From Eleginops maclovinus (Eukaryota > Chordata > Actinopteri > Perciformes > Eleginopidae), in contig NC_086360.1 in assembly GCF_036324505.1 (NCBI RefSeq), positions 16,653,293 to 16,717,292 of the forward strand: a stretch of 64,000 nt of DNA. Direction: 5' to 3'. Positions 41,901 to 54,313 of the stretch are shown in pieces. Under the pieces are notes generated by a model. That model was not told the DNA's origin. It saw only the letters and a list, made by a program, of their open reading frames with translations, and made no database searches. How positions within the stretch are numbered: position 1 is the first letter of the stretch; every line of letters starts with the position of its first letter. The translations under genes were made by a program, and so were the position numbers.

Positions 41901-43365
41901 GCTGTTCTGAATAGTTTGATGTCCTTTTATATTTTCCCAGTGGTGATAGCCAATAGTTGTCAGAGCTCAATAAAGCTGGTAGTGTGGAATAATGCATGAT
42001 GCCTGTGGCGCCGTATATGATGTACAGTGTGTATGACTATGATGCACTGTTTATGCAAATCAGGCAGCTTGGATGTGTCGTGAAGAGCCAGAGTGATATC
42101 CTCATTTGACTGTGTGGGTGATTTATAAACATTAGAGGGAATTACTTAACTTACATTAGTACTTTACATCATTTCATGTAAGGCAGCGGTAAAATGAGAT
42201 CAACATATTCAAAAAAAAGGCTACTAAAATCTGAGACGAGAGATTTATGGAGATGTAAATTATACACAAGCACTTCTGTTAAACACGACACAAAGTGTAT
42301 ACGACATGTAAGATGCAGTATAAGTGCTGTTTCTAGGGCAACAAAATGGAAACTATTAATATGAGAACATTGGAAGCATGTAAAATAGCAGTTGGCCATT
42401 ATATCAGTGTTACCAGTATGGATGATAGTCATTACATATTTTGTATATAGATGTATTAACTTAAGGAAACTCAGCGCAAACACCAGCAGCAACAAATGAC
42501 CATACAAAGTGCTTAAATCAGCTGCATTAGCAAGTGGGTTTACAGCACATTACTGAATATACAACAAATCAAATGGCAACACAGCACACACAGTATGCAA
42601 AACTATGACCCCAATCTGTAGATGTTTATTCCATCCACTAGTCAAAATGCAGACCCTAATGTTATTAAAAAAAAATGAAAGCATTCATTTGCAAATGTTT
42701 GCCTTCACTGCTCACTGACACTGATGCAAACTGGACATACACTTAAATCCCCACTTACACAATTGCAACTCATCTCACTTTCACTGACAGATGTTTTTAT
42801 GACACTGGCAGAAGGACGATTAGTTTTGCATTTCATTCTGTAGAAATTAGGTTAGTTATGTTTAAAGCTATTCGTTTAGGGAGAGAGTGAGGAGAGAGAT
42901 TAGACACGCAAGTCAGTAGCTCCAAAAAGATCAAAACGCTTGTTGACAGCAGGGAGTGACCGCCTGAAGAACACAAGTCCCCCTTTTTAAAATTACATTT
43001 CCTTGGCAGGTTGAGGTCTAAGGTTGGAATATTCTATGTTTTCCCGTGTCCCACTGTATACGCCATTCTTGATTTTTGTGTAAGAGGCAGTTCAGATTAT
43101 TAGTAAAAAAAATATATAGTTTCCAGCGCATTGGTTTCTTGATACTACAGCATCCCACTCATAAACTGCGAAGAAATAAACACAAGCAGAAAGAAAGTAT
43201 GTTCTCCAGCAGCAGGTGTGCAGAGTTTCACTGAAGCCCTGTGTAAACTCCTCTGCCTTCAACTTGTGTTTCATACTTCTTTTCACATCTACAGGAAAAA
43301 AATATTCATAACCAGGTATTATGGTCATGATCCCACTGCAATCTTGACTGTATGTAGAGAAAAAA
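38993..43365. other. Non-coding unique DNA
   Basis: No exon or element recognised in 4.4 kb. It includes an RFX-type X-box motif at 40653 and two CCCTAA units at about 41825. Confidence 0.5.
40653..40665. promoter_or_regulatory. X-box-like motif (RFX site)
   Basis: GTTACCTAGCAAC matches the RFX X-box pattern GTNRCC-(0-3 N)-RGYAAC exactly, with a 1-bp spacer. RFX factors use such sites in ciliary and neuronal genes. A single motif in a desert may be chance, and no adjoining gene start is visible. Confidence 0.3.
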
Positions 43366-43366
43366 C

Positions 43367-44183
43367 TAGGGCTGCCCCGATTAGTCGATGACTAATTTTT
43401 CATTAGCCGATTAGTCAAAAAAAGGTCCATCTGCGCGCTGCATGTGCTAAGACCCGTCAGCCGGAAACCCCCTCAGAGTTCATTCAGAGCTGTGCCTGCT
43501 CCTTAAGTTATTTTGTCGGGCAGGATATCCAAAGTATGCGATCTTTCTGAGCATGTAAGGCACGAGCCCCAAAAGGTGACATGCAAACTCCGCTGGAAAA
43601 AAAGGTTCCTCCGTATCCATGCCATCACATCAAAACACGGAGCTTTATTATCACCTACAACGTGGGTTCCTTCCTCAGACTCTGAGGAAAACCGCAGCAG
43701 TGAGTCAGGCAGCTAGCTTTGTATCAACATAAACCTATAATATATAATCATTCCGAGCTCAGAAAATAATCAATTCAAGCTTTCATTTCATGATCAGGTC
43801 GTAATGTGCTCGCTGCTTGTTCACACACACATTAAGAATCCTTACCAGAGCTTCTGCTGTTTGTACCGCTGGACGGGCGGACCGCTCCGTCAGTGCGGTG
43901 CGCTGTGACTCTCATGCGCTACATCTACAATTTAATTTATATTTCAACGATTAATTATTACAGTTGCATTATATATTCCATGTGAAGCACAACGTAACAC
44001 CCTGTTATAATAAGGTTCTTTATCAGCCTTTGAAACTGAAACCATTTTGGAGGACGAAAACAAAAATGTATAGGATGTTTTTGTTTTTTTTAATAAATCA
44101 TAATATATCATATGAGGTTGACTAATCGCCTGAATTGACGACTATTAGTCGACTAGAAACATCTTTAGTCGAGGGCAGCCCTA
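43367..44183 (+). mobile_element. 817-bp hAT-like element (ZBED type)
   Basis: Perfect 11-bp inverted termini: TAGGGCTGCCC at the left and GGGCAGCCCTA at the right. Inside each end are GATTAGTCGA-type words in inverted arrangement (CCGATTAGTCGATGAC left, TAGTCGACTAG right). I found no matching 8-bp flanks, so the duplication has decayed or the insertion is old. The interior contains a BED zinc-finger relic, supporting a hAT/ZBED origin with the catalytic part deleted. Confidence 0.7.
43513..43716 (+). pseudogene. BED zinc-finger fragment of a hAT transposase
   Basis: The open frame includes SGRISKVCDLSEH, then HEPQKVTCKL, and ends SSDSEENRSSESGS. BED fingers of ZBED/hAT proteins carry SKVWEHF...VTCKLC...H-x(3-5)-H and a Ser-rich acidic linker. 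Here the conserved Trp is Cys (residue 9), and the second zinc-binding Cys of CKLC is Arg (codon CGC, one change from TGC), followed by H36 and H42 as possible remaining ligands. There is no in-frame ATG at the beginning of the conserved block, and no catalytic domain follows. The finger should not fold normally. Confidence 0.5.

Positions 44184-45977
<1,794 letters not shown>

Positions 45978-46006
<29 letters not shown>
45978..46006. repeat. (TG)n microsatellite, 29 bp
   Basis: A pure TG tract. Confidence 0.95.
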
Positions 46007-46008
<2 letters not shown>

Positions 46009-48254
46009 CCTTTACTTGCATGTTTTCTTGTATTCAAGATTATTTTAATTATTTCTGCTCCATTTAGACAATTACATATATGCAGATTAATGATGTACAT
46101 CAAGTATGTTTATCAGATTAAATACGTGTTACTGTATTTCAATATTTCAAATCCATGAGTCAATGAAAAACGAAACAGTTTCCATGATTGTGTTTTCCAT
46201 TATAAACAGGGACCAATATGCAGAAATTGATCATAAAAATGGTTTCAAATCTAAAAAAAGTGGATGTAAAATGGATTTTAGAGGAATATGCCAAAATGTA
46301 ATGGCACTTTATAAAAATCAGTGCTGCTATTGGTGTTAATTTTGCTTTTTTTGTTCTCCACTGCTTTGTCTGTTTGGGTTTTTTGAGGGATAGGGTTGTC
46401 TGTCGAAGAAGCCCTGTGAGAATATGTTAAAAAAACGGAGGAATCAAAAACTAGTTACATCTAGAGCAGAGCAACATCCAAACAACTGCTGTGAGTTAGA
46501 AGAACAACATTTTCTGAAATCTGTGCAGATACGATTGACTGGACCTGTACAACTATGCAAATCAATAATTACATGATGAATAAATAGTGCAATGTTGTGT
46601 ACATCGAGTTAATATTCAATAAGTTTGGATATTACTTTATTAGAGTTGCTTTAATCGTAAAATACAGAATTCATAAAAATGATATTGAAAACATAGAATA
46701 AATACATTCTAAAAAATGTAATCCTCAGTTTTTTTAACTCAATATTTGTTCAGGTTTCAGTTGTGAAACAGAGCAGCTAGTATTGGCCGTGAGTGCAACA
46801 TGTTAGTGGACTGCCAGTTTTTTCTCTGAAACTGAGATCAAAGGAGAGGAATTCTTCCGAGCATTAATACACAGCAAAACGCAGTGCTGCAATTAACAAG
46901 TGCACATCATTTACTTAATAAAAAAAGGTTCTTTCTTTCTTTCAGAGGGGGACTTAGTATAGGCAAACACTTTAATCCTGACTTAATGCGAACACCTGTG
47001 GGCTTCACTTCCAAGATTGGTCGACACTGAAATTCAAGAAAGTCGTTCTCATCTTCCCAAGTTCCATATGACTTAAACTCAAATATTATATAAAGCGCTT
47101 TTAAAGTATGCAACCTTTCTTAGCTGTTAAATATGTGTTGTCCTTGCTGCGGGTTGTCAAAGTGTCCCCCAGTTCTATATTAAACCAAAAAGAATGTCTT
47201 TAAGTAAGTGCATGTGTGCTGTGCTGCCCAATGATGCCTCATCACCTGTGATGGATGAAGCTTATTATGGATTTAATTCCTCAGGGTTTACTACATTCCC
47301 CACGGTGCCTAAGTCGTTGAAATCTCAACAGTTGCCCTGTCTCTGGAGGGAATACTTCTGAGATATAGAGATGGCAATGCACACGGACACACATCACTTG
47401 CACATAAAAATTGTATTTTGCTCCTCATTCCTCTATGTAACCACACAATCCATTAGAACAAACATTTAAACTTCCCAGCACTCCAATCATTGCCGGAAAC
47501 CCATTACTATTTTTCAAGAACAAAAATAAATAAAAATGTCAGAGCATGTCCTTGAAACCACTCAGTGTTTTGTTCCTCTCTGCTGTCTGCCTTTCCATCA
47601 GTGCTAATTAGACTAAATGAGTTTTAACTGGGGCTGCTGAAGCCTGCCTGATGTTGGAGATTTAGAGTCAATAGGCATGTAATGGCGCTCTGTCTTTGTC
47701 CGTCATTAATCAAGGTTATGCATGTTGCAGACTGGAGGACCGGAAGAACACGTGTCAATTACCACCGAACAAGCTATGGGGGTGTCGATGAGGTTTAGAA
47801 ACAATGCCAATCTTTGTTTGAATTTCACAGACTAATTAAAACAAATAGACATTTACATTGATCATGTTTACAGATTAAGTACTCTGGCCTTTCAAGTTTT
47901 CTTCCCTTGCCTAAATCAATCAGATTAAGAACGTACCACTCTGAGATATGAACTGGATACATCTGACTCGCAATAACTTGAGCAATATTATTTGGATTGG
48001 GCTCTCAAAGTTTTATGAAAATGCTCCCCATGAAACAAACATTTTATGGAAGGTCAATTTGATCTGCAGGGGGAAAATGCCAAAGCTCTTTCCAAAATGA
48101 TGGAGTTGAGCGTTGTAGTGCACAGTCTCACTCATTAGCTAAAGGTTGGTCTTTTACAACATCCATGAAATCTTCTAAAATAAATATTAATATTTGAAAG
48201 TCTGACTAATCGTCTACGCTCTCTCAGCAAAGGCCTGCTTTCTGATAAACAACA
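46007..48254. other. Non-coding DNA with CNE-like stretch
   Basis: No exon. The segment 47590-47780 is dense in homeodomain and POU-type words (CTAATTAG, CATTAATCA, TTATGCAT, CAATTA) in otherwise complex, repeat-free sequence. This is the texture of vertebrate conserved non-coding elements. This is a judgement by eye only. Confidence 0.4.
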
Positions 48255-48256
48255 TA

Positions 48257-48454
48257 CAGTGGGGAGAACAAGTATTTGATACACTGCCGATTTTGCAGGT
48301 TTTCCCACTTACAAAGCATGTAGAAGTCTGTAATTTTTATCATAGGTACTCTTCAACTGTGAGAGACGGAATCTAAAACAAAAATCCAGAAAATCCCATT
48401 GTATGATTTTTAAGTGATTAATTTGCATTTTATTGCATGACGTAAGTATTTCAT
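48257..48454. repeat. Tc1 left terminal inverted repeat
   Basis: Matches the complement of 49662-49859 with few differences. Contains two direct-repeat-type transposase sites, at 48270-48282 and 48444-48456. Confidence 0.9.
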
Positions 48455-48472
48455 ACATCAGAAAAGCAGAAC

Positions 48473-49495
48473 TTAATATTTGGTACAGAAACCTTTGTTT
48501 GCAATTACAGAGAGCAGACATTTCCTGTAGTTCTTGACCAGGTTTGCACACACTGCAGCAGGGATTTTGGCCCACTCCTCCATACAGATCTTCTCCAGAT
48601 CCTTCAGGTTTCGGGGCTGTCACTGGGCAATGCGGACTTTCACCTCCCTCCAAAGATTTTCTATTGGGTTCAGGTCTGGAGACTGGCTAGGCCACTCCAG
48701 GACCTTGAGATGCTTCTTACGGAGCCACTCCTTAGTTGCCCTGGCTGTGTGTTTTGGGTCATTGTCATGTTGGAAAACCCAGCCACGACCCATCTTCACT
48801 GCTCTTACTGAGGGAAGGAGGTTGTTGGCCAAGATCTCGCAATACATGGCCCCATCCATCCTCCTCTCAATACGGTGCACTCATCCTGTCCCCTTTGCAG
48901 AAAAGCATCTACAAAGAATGATGTTTCCACCTCCATGCTTCACGGTTGGGATGGTGTTCTTGGGGTTGTACTCAACCTTGTTCTTCGTCCAAACACGGCG
49001 AGTGGAGTTTAGACCAAAAAGCTCTATTTTTGTCTCATCAGACCACATGACCTTCTCCCATTCCTCCTCTTGATCATCCAGATAGTCATTGGCAAACTTC
49101 AGACGGGCCAGGACATGCGCTGGCTTGAACAGGGGGACTTTGCGTGCGCTGCAGGATTTTAATCCATGACGGCGTAGTGTGTTACTAATGGTTTTCTTTG
49201 AGACTGTGGTCCCAGCTCTGTTCAGGTTATTGACCAAGTCCTGCCGTGTAGTTCTGGGCTGATCTCTCACCTTCCTCATGATCATTGATGCCCCACGAGG
49301 TGAGATCTTGCATGGAGCCCCAGACCGAGGGAGACTGACCGTCATCTTGAACTTCTTCCATTTTCTAATAATTGCGCCAACAGTTGTTCCCTTCTCACTA
49401 AGCTGCTTGCCTATTGTCCTGTAGTCCATCTCAGCCTTGTGCAGGTCTACAATTTTGTCCCTGGTGTCCTTACACAGCTCTCTGGTCTTGGCCAT
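48473..49495 (-). pseudogene. Tc1 transposase, two in-frame stops
   Basis: The minus-strand frame runs from ATG at 49495 to TAA at 48473, 340 codons, the normal length for this family. The N-terminal half has paired-like helix-turn-helix DNA-binding segments ([20 protein letters not shown]; later [16 protein letters not shown]). The catalytic DDE residues are present at D153 ([12 protein letters not shown]), D244 ([10 protein letters not shown]) and E279 ([10 protein letters not shown]), a DD34E spacing. The reading frame never shifts but is cut by TGA at codon 205 (48881-48883) and codon 292 (48620-48622). Each replaces what is normally Arg in related elements, as expected from CGA-to-TGA deamination. 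The product would be truncated after D153, so this copy cannot make functional enzyme. Confidence 0.93.
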
Positions 49496-49661
49496 TGTGG
49501 AGAGGTTGGAGTCTGTTTGAGTGTGTGGACAGGTCTCTTTTATACAGGTAACGAGTTCAAACAGGTGCAGTTAATACAGGTAATGAGTGGAGAACAGGAG
49601 GGCTTCTTAAAGAAACACTAACAGGTCTGTGAGAGCCGGAATTCTTACTGGTTGGTAGGTG

Positions 49662-49859
49662 ATCAAATACTTATGTCATGCAATAAAATGCAAATTAATT
49701 ATTTAAAAATCATACAATGGGATTTTCTGGATTTTTGTTTTAGATTCCGTCACTCACAGTTAAAGTGTACCTATGATAAAAATGACAGACTTCTACATGC
49801 TTTGTAAGTGGGAAAACCTGCAAAATCGGCAGTGTATCAAATACTTGTTCTCCCCACTG
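49662..49859. repeat. Tc1 right terminal inverted repeat
   Basis: Complement of the left repeat, ending CTCCCCACTG before the TA duplication. Confidence 0.9.
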
Positions 49860-49861
49860 TA

Positions 49862-52800
49862 TATTTATAATAATTAAGTTGCATAATTTATTTATGCAAC
49901 AGTCGCCTCTTCTACTATGCTGAAGTACTAAAATAGTAGGTGCTGCAAATATGGAACAAAAATAGAGGTTCCCTTGCTAGTTTATTTTTGGATTTTCAGT
50001 CACATATTCAAGGTTTTTGAGAGAGTGTGTCTTGGACTACATCTTTTATCAAAATATTGAAAGCTGCTCACTGTCAATAACAATGATTAAAATAATGCTA
50101 CTTTTTGGGCTGGCTGTTGTCAAGTTCAACTTACCCTTAATAGCTATAAGCATATCTACATACTTAATAAGCATCCAACCATCTTGATAACAGGCCAGCG
50201 GGGGTTTAAGGCAGTGACTGCAGATCACTTCATCTCTAATTCCTGTAACAAAAGGATATTTATCATGAGACATTGTTTGTTTCACCTGCTTTTGAAGGCT
50301 GATAATATTGGCAGTCTTCAAAAGCGGAGTATTACTGCTAATCACAGTTTTCAGATTATATACATTGGGCAGATATGGCCCAGAAACGATTTAGCTAGTC
50401 AAAGAGTGCAGTTACATTGTTTGGAGAATCCCATCATGTATAACATCTTATTGTTCTGTTTCGACTTTATGTTGTTTGATAAGGTATTAAGTAAAACCAT
50501 TTGAGAAGCAGATAAGGCTTGTTCCCTTTGCTTTAGAGTTAACCGGTCAGAAATAACCTAATGCAGCTTTAAGTGATTTTTGAAGAACTTCCTTTTAAGT
50601 ATCTTTCTTTTATATTTATTTTTGTTGTGTGCTGTATGATTTCTTGTAGAATGTTTCAGAGTTAGTATTGGGGTGTCGACTAGGCCGGAAGTTTGTTTTC
50701 ATCATTAAATAATTTCCCTTTTTCTTCTGGAATATGCAAAATCATTGCATGTTTTGTAATTCTATGTTTTAGTTGAACAAACATTGTAGCTCTAGAGCAA
50801 TCAAAACATTAATGGCAAATCATAGATATCTTATGTACTTAAAAATCTTTTTTACAGCTATTATTTTACCTAATTATTACTTGTTACACCCTTAAATGAA
50901 TATGATGCCAATGCTACTCCTCTACATGTTCTCACTGGAGAGGACATTATGCCCTGACAGAGTTACATTGTAACCTCCTACAAATCTTACCTTCTAATTT
51001 ACATTGTCTATTACCATGCGACTAACGACTCTGACCTTCTCCACTGTGAAACACCAAGCCAGCAGAAGAGATGGGGTGGGGGCGATGAAGTGGTGATGCG
51101 GTGATGGGGGCTGAAACCCCTTGAAAAAAGGGAGCAAGAGCGAGGACATGATGACAAAGAGAAGAAGGAAGACAAGATTTTTAGGGCCCTGGCATTCTCT
51201 AAAGTCATAAATCTGTGGTTTATAGTGAAATGATGGCCGATAATGTAAGTAAAGGTCATCGCAGCATGTCAGCCAACAATACATCAAGGGGACTGATGAT
51301 TGTGGTCGCACGCTGCTGGAGATGAATCCTGGACACTTCATTCTTTTAAACAGCTTGTTTCTTTCTCTGCTTTGTTCATTTTTTGTCGTTATCTTTAGAG
51401 CCTGCAAATCTTATGTTTTGTATTACAGCAACAGCCACCTGTGAAGAATGCCGCAGAGATACTGCCTGCATAAATTGTTACTGATAGCCACTAGACAGAA
51501 TGTGTTAACATTGTGTTTAACAGTCAATATTTTATCATAACTGTGGGAGCTCAGGCGTGAATATCTCAAAAATGTGCTTTTCAATTAGCTGTTTATTACT
51601 GTTAAGAAAGAGATGATTGGAAAATAATTTAGCAATTACGGACCTTGACTTGATGTGTTTGTATTTCATCTGATATGCCAGACAATGTAAATTGCAATTC
51701 ATGTGGTGTATCCAAAATATTAATTGATTTTCACACTTTTTTACATCTTTTTACACAAAAGTCCAATTATTATTTATTATTTCCTTCAGATGTGATCCTG
51801 ATACAAGTATGCAAAATGTGTCCTGAAAAGCTTTTATTTGCTCTGTTCCAAATAATATTATTCAAGATTCAAATAAATGATATGACTGTGTATGATATTG
51901 GGAAGGGAATCCAATTTCCTATAGATTTTCCACATCAGTGTACTGCTTTTCAAATCGTAAAGATCTGTCACATAAACAAAACACTCATGATTGTCTGAGT
52001 TCACCTCTGTTTTATGTCCCTTAAGTTCAGCGGTCACACAAAGATGTGTAACTCAACCATCTCCAATTATTATTGACAACAGGACTCTTGTTAAACATAA
52101 TATTGCTGACAGATGCACAGCTCCAGCCTGCTCGGGTTGCTCCAGTCCAACAGAAAAGATGCTCCTGCAACTGAGTTTGTTGGCTAAAAGTGTATTTTCT
52201 ACAGAGCATTCAGTTAAACATGAAACAATAACCAGTCACAATTATCTCCTGTCCCTCACTGTTCACTTCACATCCTCAACAACAAATTGTTACAGTGAAC
52301 ACCTGTGAACATCAGTAAGCTCTTTACAAGTCGTTATAAAGTACATATTAAGGCCTTATTCTTCATGACCATATTCTACAACTTTGAGGGGCCACAGGGC
52401 CTAAAAGTTTCCCTCAATTACTGCTAACCACATACTGTAATACCACCTTAATAAAGTGTGCACAGGGGAGCCTTAATTATAACTTAATAAATATTATCTA
52501 CACCTACTGGTAGTTTTTTTTATCAGTGTGTTACCTTGTGTTTTCATTGTATGTTTATGTATGCACCATAAAAACCATGACAAAAAGGAGGTTGACTACC
52601 TGTGTCCCACATGTTCAGTCCTGTCAGTAATTATTTACCATCCCAGATCTCATCTTTGAAGAGGGGACATATTTTAAGCTAATAAGACACAATTTAGAGT
52701 CAAAGTGTCAAACTTGTGAGAGAATTGTAGTTTTGTGTATCTTGTAAGAGAAGAACACATTCATTAAGTCTTATAAATAGCCTGCTAAATTACTATCAAT

Positions 52801-53639
52801 AAGATACAGGTTCAACTTTTGGACCTGGTAGAACACAGTTATAAAAAGAGAATTATAAACTCATTACATTTTTAGACATCATTTCCAGAGAAGTGCCCGT
52901 ACCTGAGAAGCCACTTTTTACCACACTATAAGAGCCCCTAGATTTTTCTCCCTCCCCTGGAGATTCTGATGTATTGATCCACTGGCACACACTTTGACAT
53001 CCTGGATATGGACAGCACAGAGTCCCTTATACAGTAGAAAATAAATGTAAGATTGACTGAAGATTTACTTAAGGTCTAGTACCCGATAAACATTCACTCC
53101 CTTTAACAGTTGCATGAGTAAGGATTAGCCCGGTAAAACGAGAGTTTCAGCCCCAATACACACAATCCAATATTACACGAGCAAAGTGCAAGCGTGTAAC
53201 ACTTCTCTCATTACCCAGTCACAGGCCTGTCTTATCATGTATAACCAGACAAGCTGCTTGTTGACTCAACCTTGTCTTCCTCAGAGGCAACATTTTCAAG
53301 GGAAAATTATCATTTTGATGGGAATGATGTCTCGGTTTGCTACCAAAGTCTCCAGCTGATAAAAAAACTTTAAAACAGTCAGACACCATCTCTCCTGAGA
53401 TCGAATTGGGATGCGATGATAAAAAACATCAGAGGGTTTTATTTATTCAATATTTTCTATTGAAAATCAGGAATTCCAAAGTGCTGATAGAAAATTATAG
53501 ATTCAGCTTACAAACGTCAATGACCTTGTTATAGGGAATATTGGTCCTTTGAGAAACGTTTTTTGTTTTTATTATGAACATGAAACGGTTTTAATTTTGC
53601 TTGTTTATTCTTTGTGATCATTGCTATTCAGTTAGCTTG
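49862..53639. other. Non-coding unique DNA with one hairpin
   Basis: No gene or mobile-element end recognised. A short strong hairpin lies at 50286-50327. A GC-richer stretch at 51010-51330 contains TCATAAATCTGTGGTTTAT, combining Hox-like and Runx-like words, but has no coding support. Confidence 0.5.
50286..50327. other. Short perfect hairpin
   Basis: GCTTTTGAAGGCTG pairs with CAGTCTTCAAAAGC across a 10-nt loop (50288-50325), 14 pairs counting one G-T wobble. It is shorter than a typical pre-miRNA stem (about 22 bp or more), so a miRNA is unlikely. The structure itself is certain; a role is not. Confidence 0.5.
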
Positions 53640-53940
53640 TTTATGCATTACCCCCCCATCAGTAGATTCACTTCACTCCCTGCTTTCCCCAGCTCACTCA
53701 CCTGTTCCCCATTTCCTCATTAGCTTCTTACTATATTCCCCAGTCCACTTCCCCCGGCTCACTGCCAGATTGTCTTTCTGGTGTTGCCTTAGCTTTCCAG
53801 TATTCATATTATTCTCTGCCTGTTCTCAAGCCTCATTCATTGTTTAACCTTGCCTGGATATTTGGAGTCTGCTTCAGCCTAAATTAACTCATTTTGTTGT
53901 ACTTTTTGGTTATTTGTCTCTGAACTTTGACATAATATGT
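53640..53940 (+). mobile_element. Decayed gypsy-like LTR fragment
   Basis: Phrases CACCTGTTCCCCATTTCCTCATTAG, then CAGTCCACTTCCCCCGGCTCACTGCCAGATTGTCTT, CTGCCTGTTCTCAAGCCT, and near the end TACTTTTTGGTTATTTGTCTCTGA follow the order I recall from fish Ty3/gypsy LTRs. No primer-binding site, polypurine tract or internal coding region is visible, so it would be a solo or truncated LTR. Borders are approximate. Confidence 0.4.
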
Positions 53941-54059
53941 TTACTTCGTTTACTATAATTTCCTAAAAGGGAAGAACATTACGTTCCTGAGTGCCAGACG
54001 CACAGGTGTAACCCCCCTATCCCCTCTCAGTCCTGACTGATTCCCCGATCATTTCTGAC

Positions 54060-54313
54060 AGTTTCTCATGTCTCATGTTTTTTCTAGCTGTTCTGTCGGC
54101 ATTTCCTGCGATCGTCATCAGGCAGTCAGTCTAAATGAATATTGATAAGGGGCGTTTCTTTGACTATTTATAGGCAAATATGGGCGTTACATGAAGTCCA
54201 CAAAAGCTGTGCCGCATTTCGAAATAATATTTGGGTGCGTATTTACTTGCTTTGTCCTACGTACGCCACCTTCCCACGTGAATCATACGCAAAGCTTTAT
54301 AAATGAGGCCCCA
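54060..54313 (-). mobile_element. DNA-transposon end, GCGTACG-type fish repeat
   Basis: Contains GTGCGTATTTACTTGC, CCTACGTACGCCACCTTCCCACG and CATACGCAAAGCTTTATAAATGAGGCCCC. Reverse-complemented, this begins GGGGCCTCATTTATAAAGCTTTGCGTATG, the end of an abundant fish repeat resembling PIF/Harbinger-type elements. The opposite end is not found, so it is a one-ended fragment adjacent to the LTR relic. Confidence 0.4.

Larger units (their letters stand above)
48257..49859 (-). mobile_element. Complete Tc1-type transposon, 1,603 bp
   Basis: The element is bounded by TA dinucleotides (48255-48256 and 49860-49861). Each end carries a terminal inverted repeat of about 198 bp starting CAGTGGGGAGAACAAGTA (48257-48454 and 49662-49859). 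Within the left repeat an outer AAGTATTTGATAC (48270) and an inner AAGTATTTCATAC (48444) form the IR/DR arrangement in which Tc1-like transposases bind two sites per end. The right repeat has the counterparts. One minus-strand transposase pseudogene fills the interior. The two ends differ at only a few positions, so the insertion is fairly young or well preserved. Confidence 0.95.

Noticed and set aside
48309..48653. Second minus-strand frame at the 3' end of the Tc1 transposase
   Set aside because: It is in a different frame from the transposase. The true C-terminus ([15 protein letters not shown]... to FCTKY) is read in the frame of D153/D244/E279.
48534..49073. 179-codon plus-strand frame opposite the Tc1 transposase
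   Set aside because: It is the antisense shadow of the transposase frame; the minus-strand product carries all the family motifs.
50286..50327. microRNA precursor
   Set aside because: The stem is about 14 bp, too short for a Drosha/Dicer substrate.
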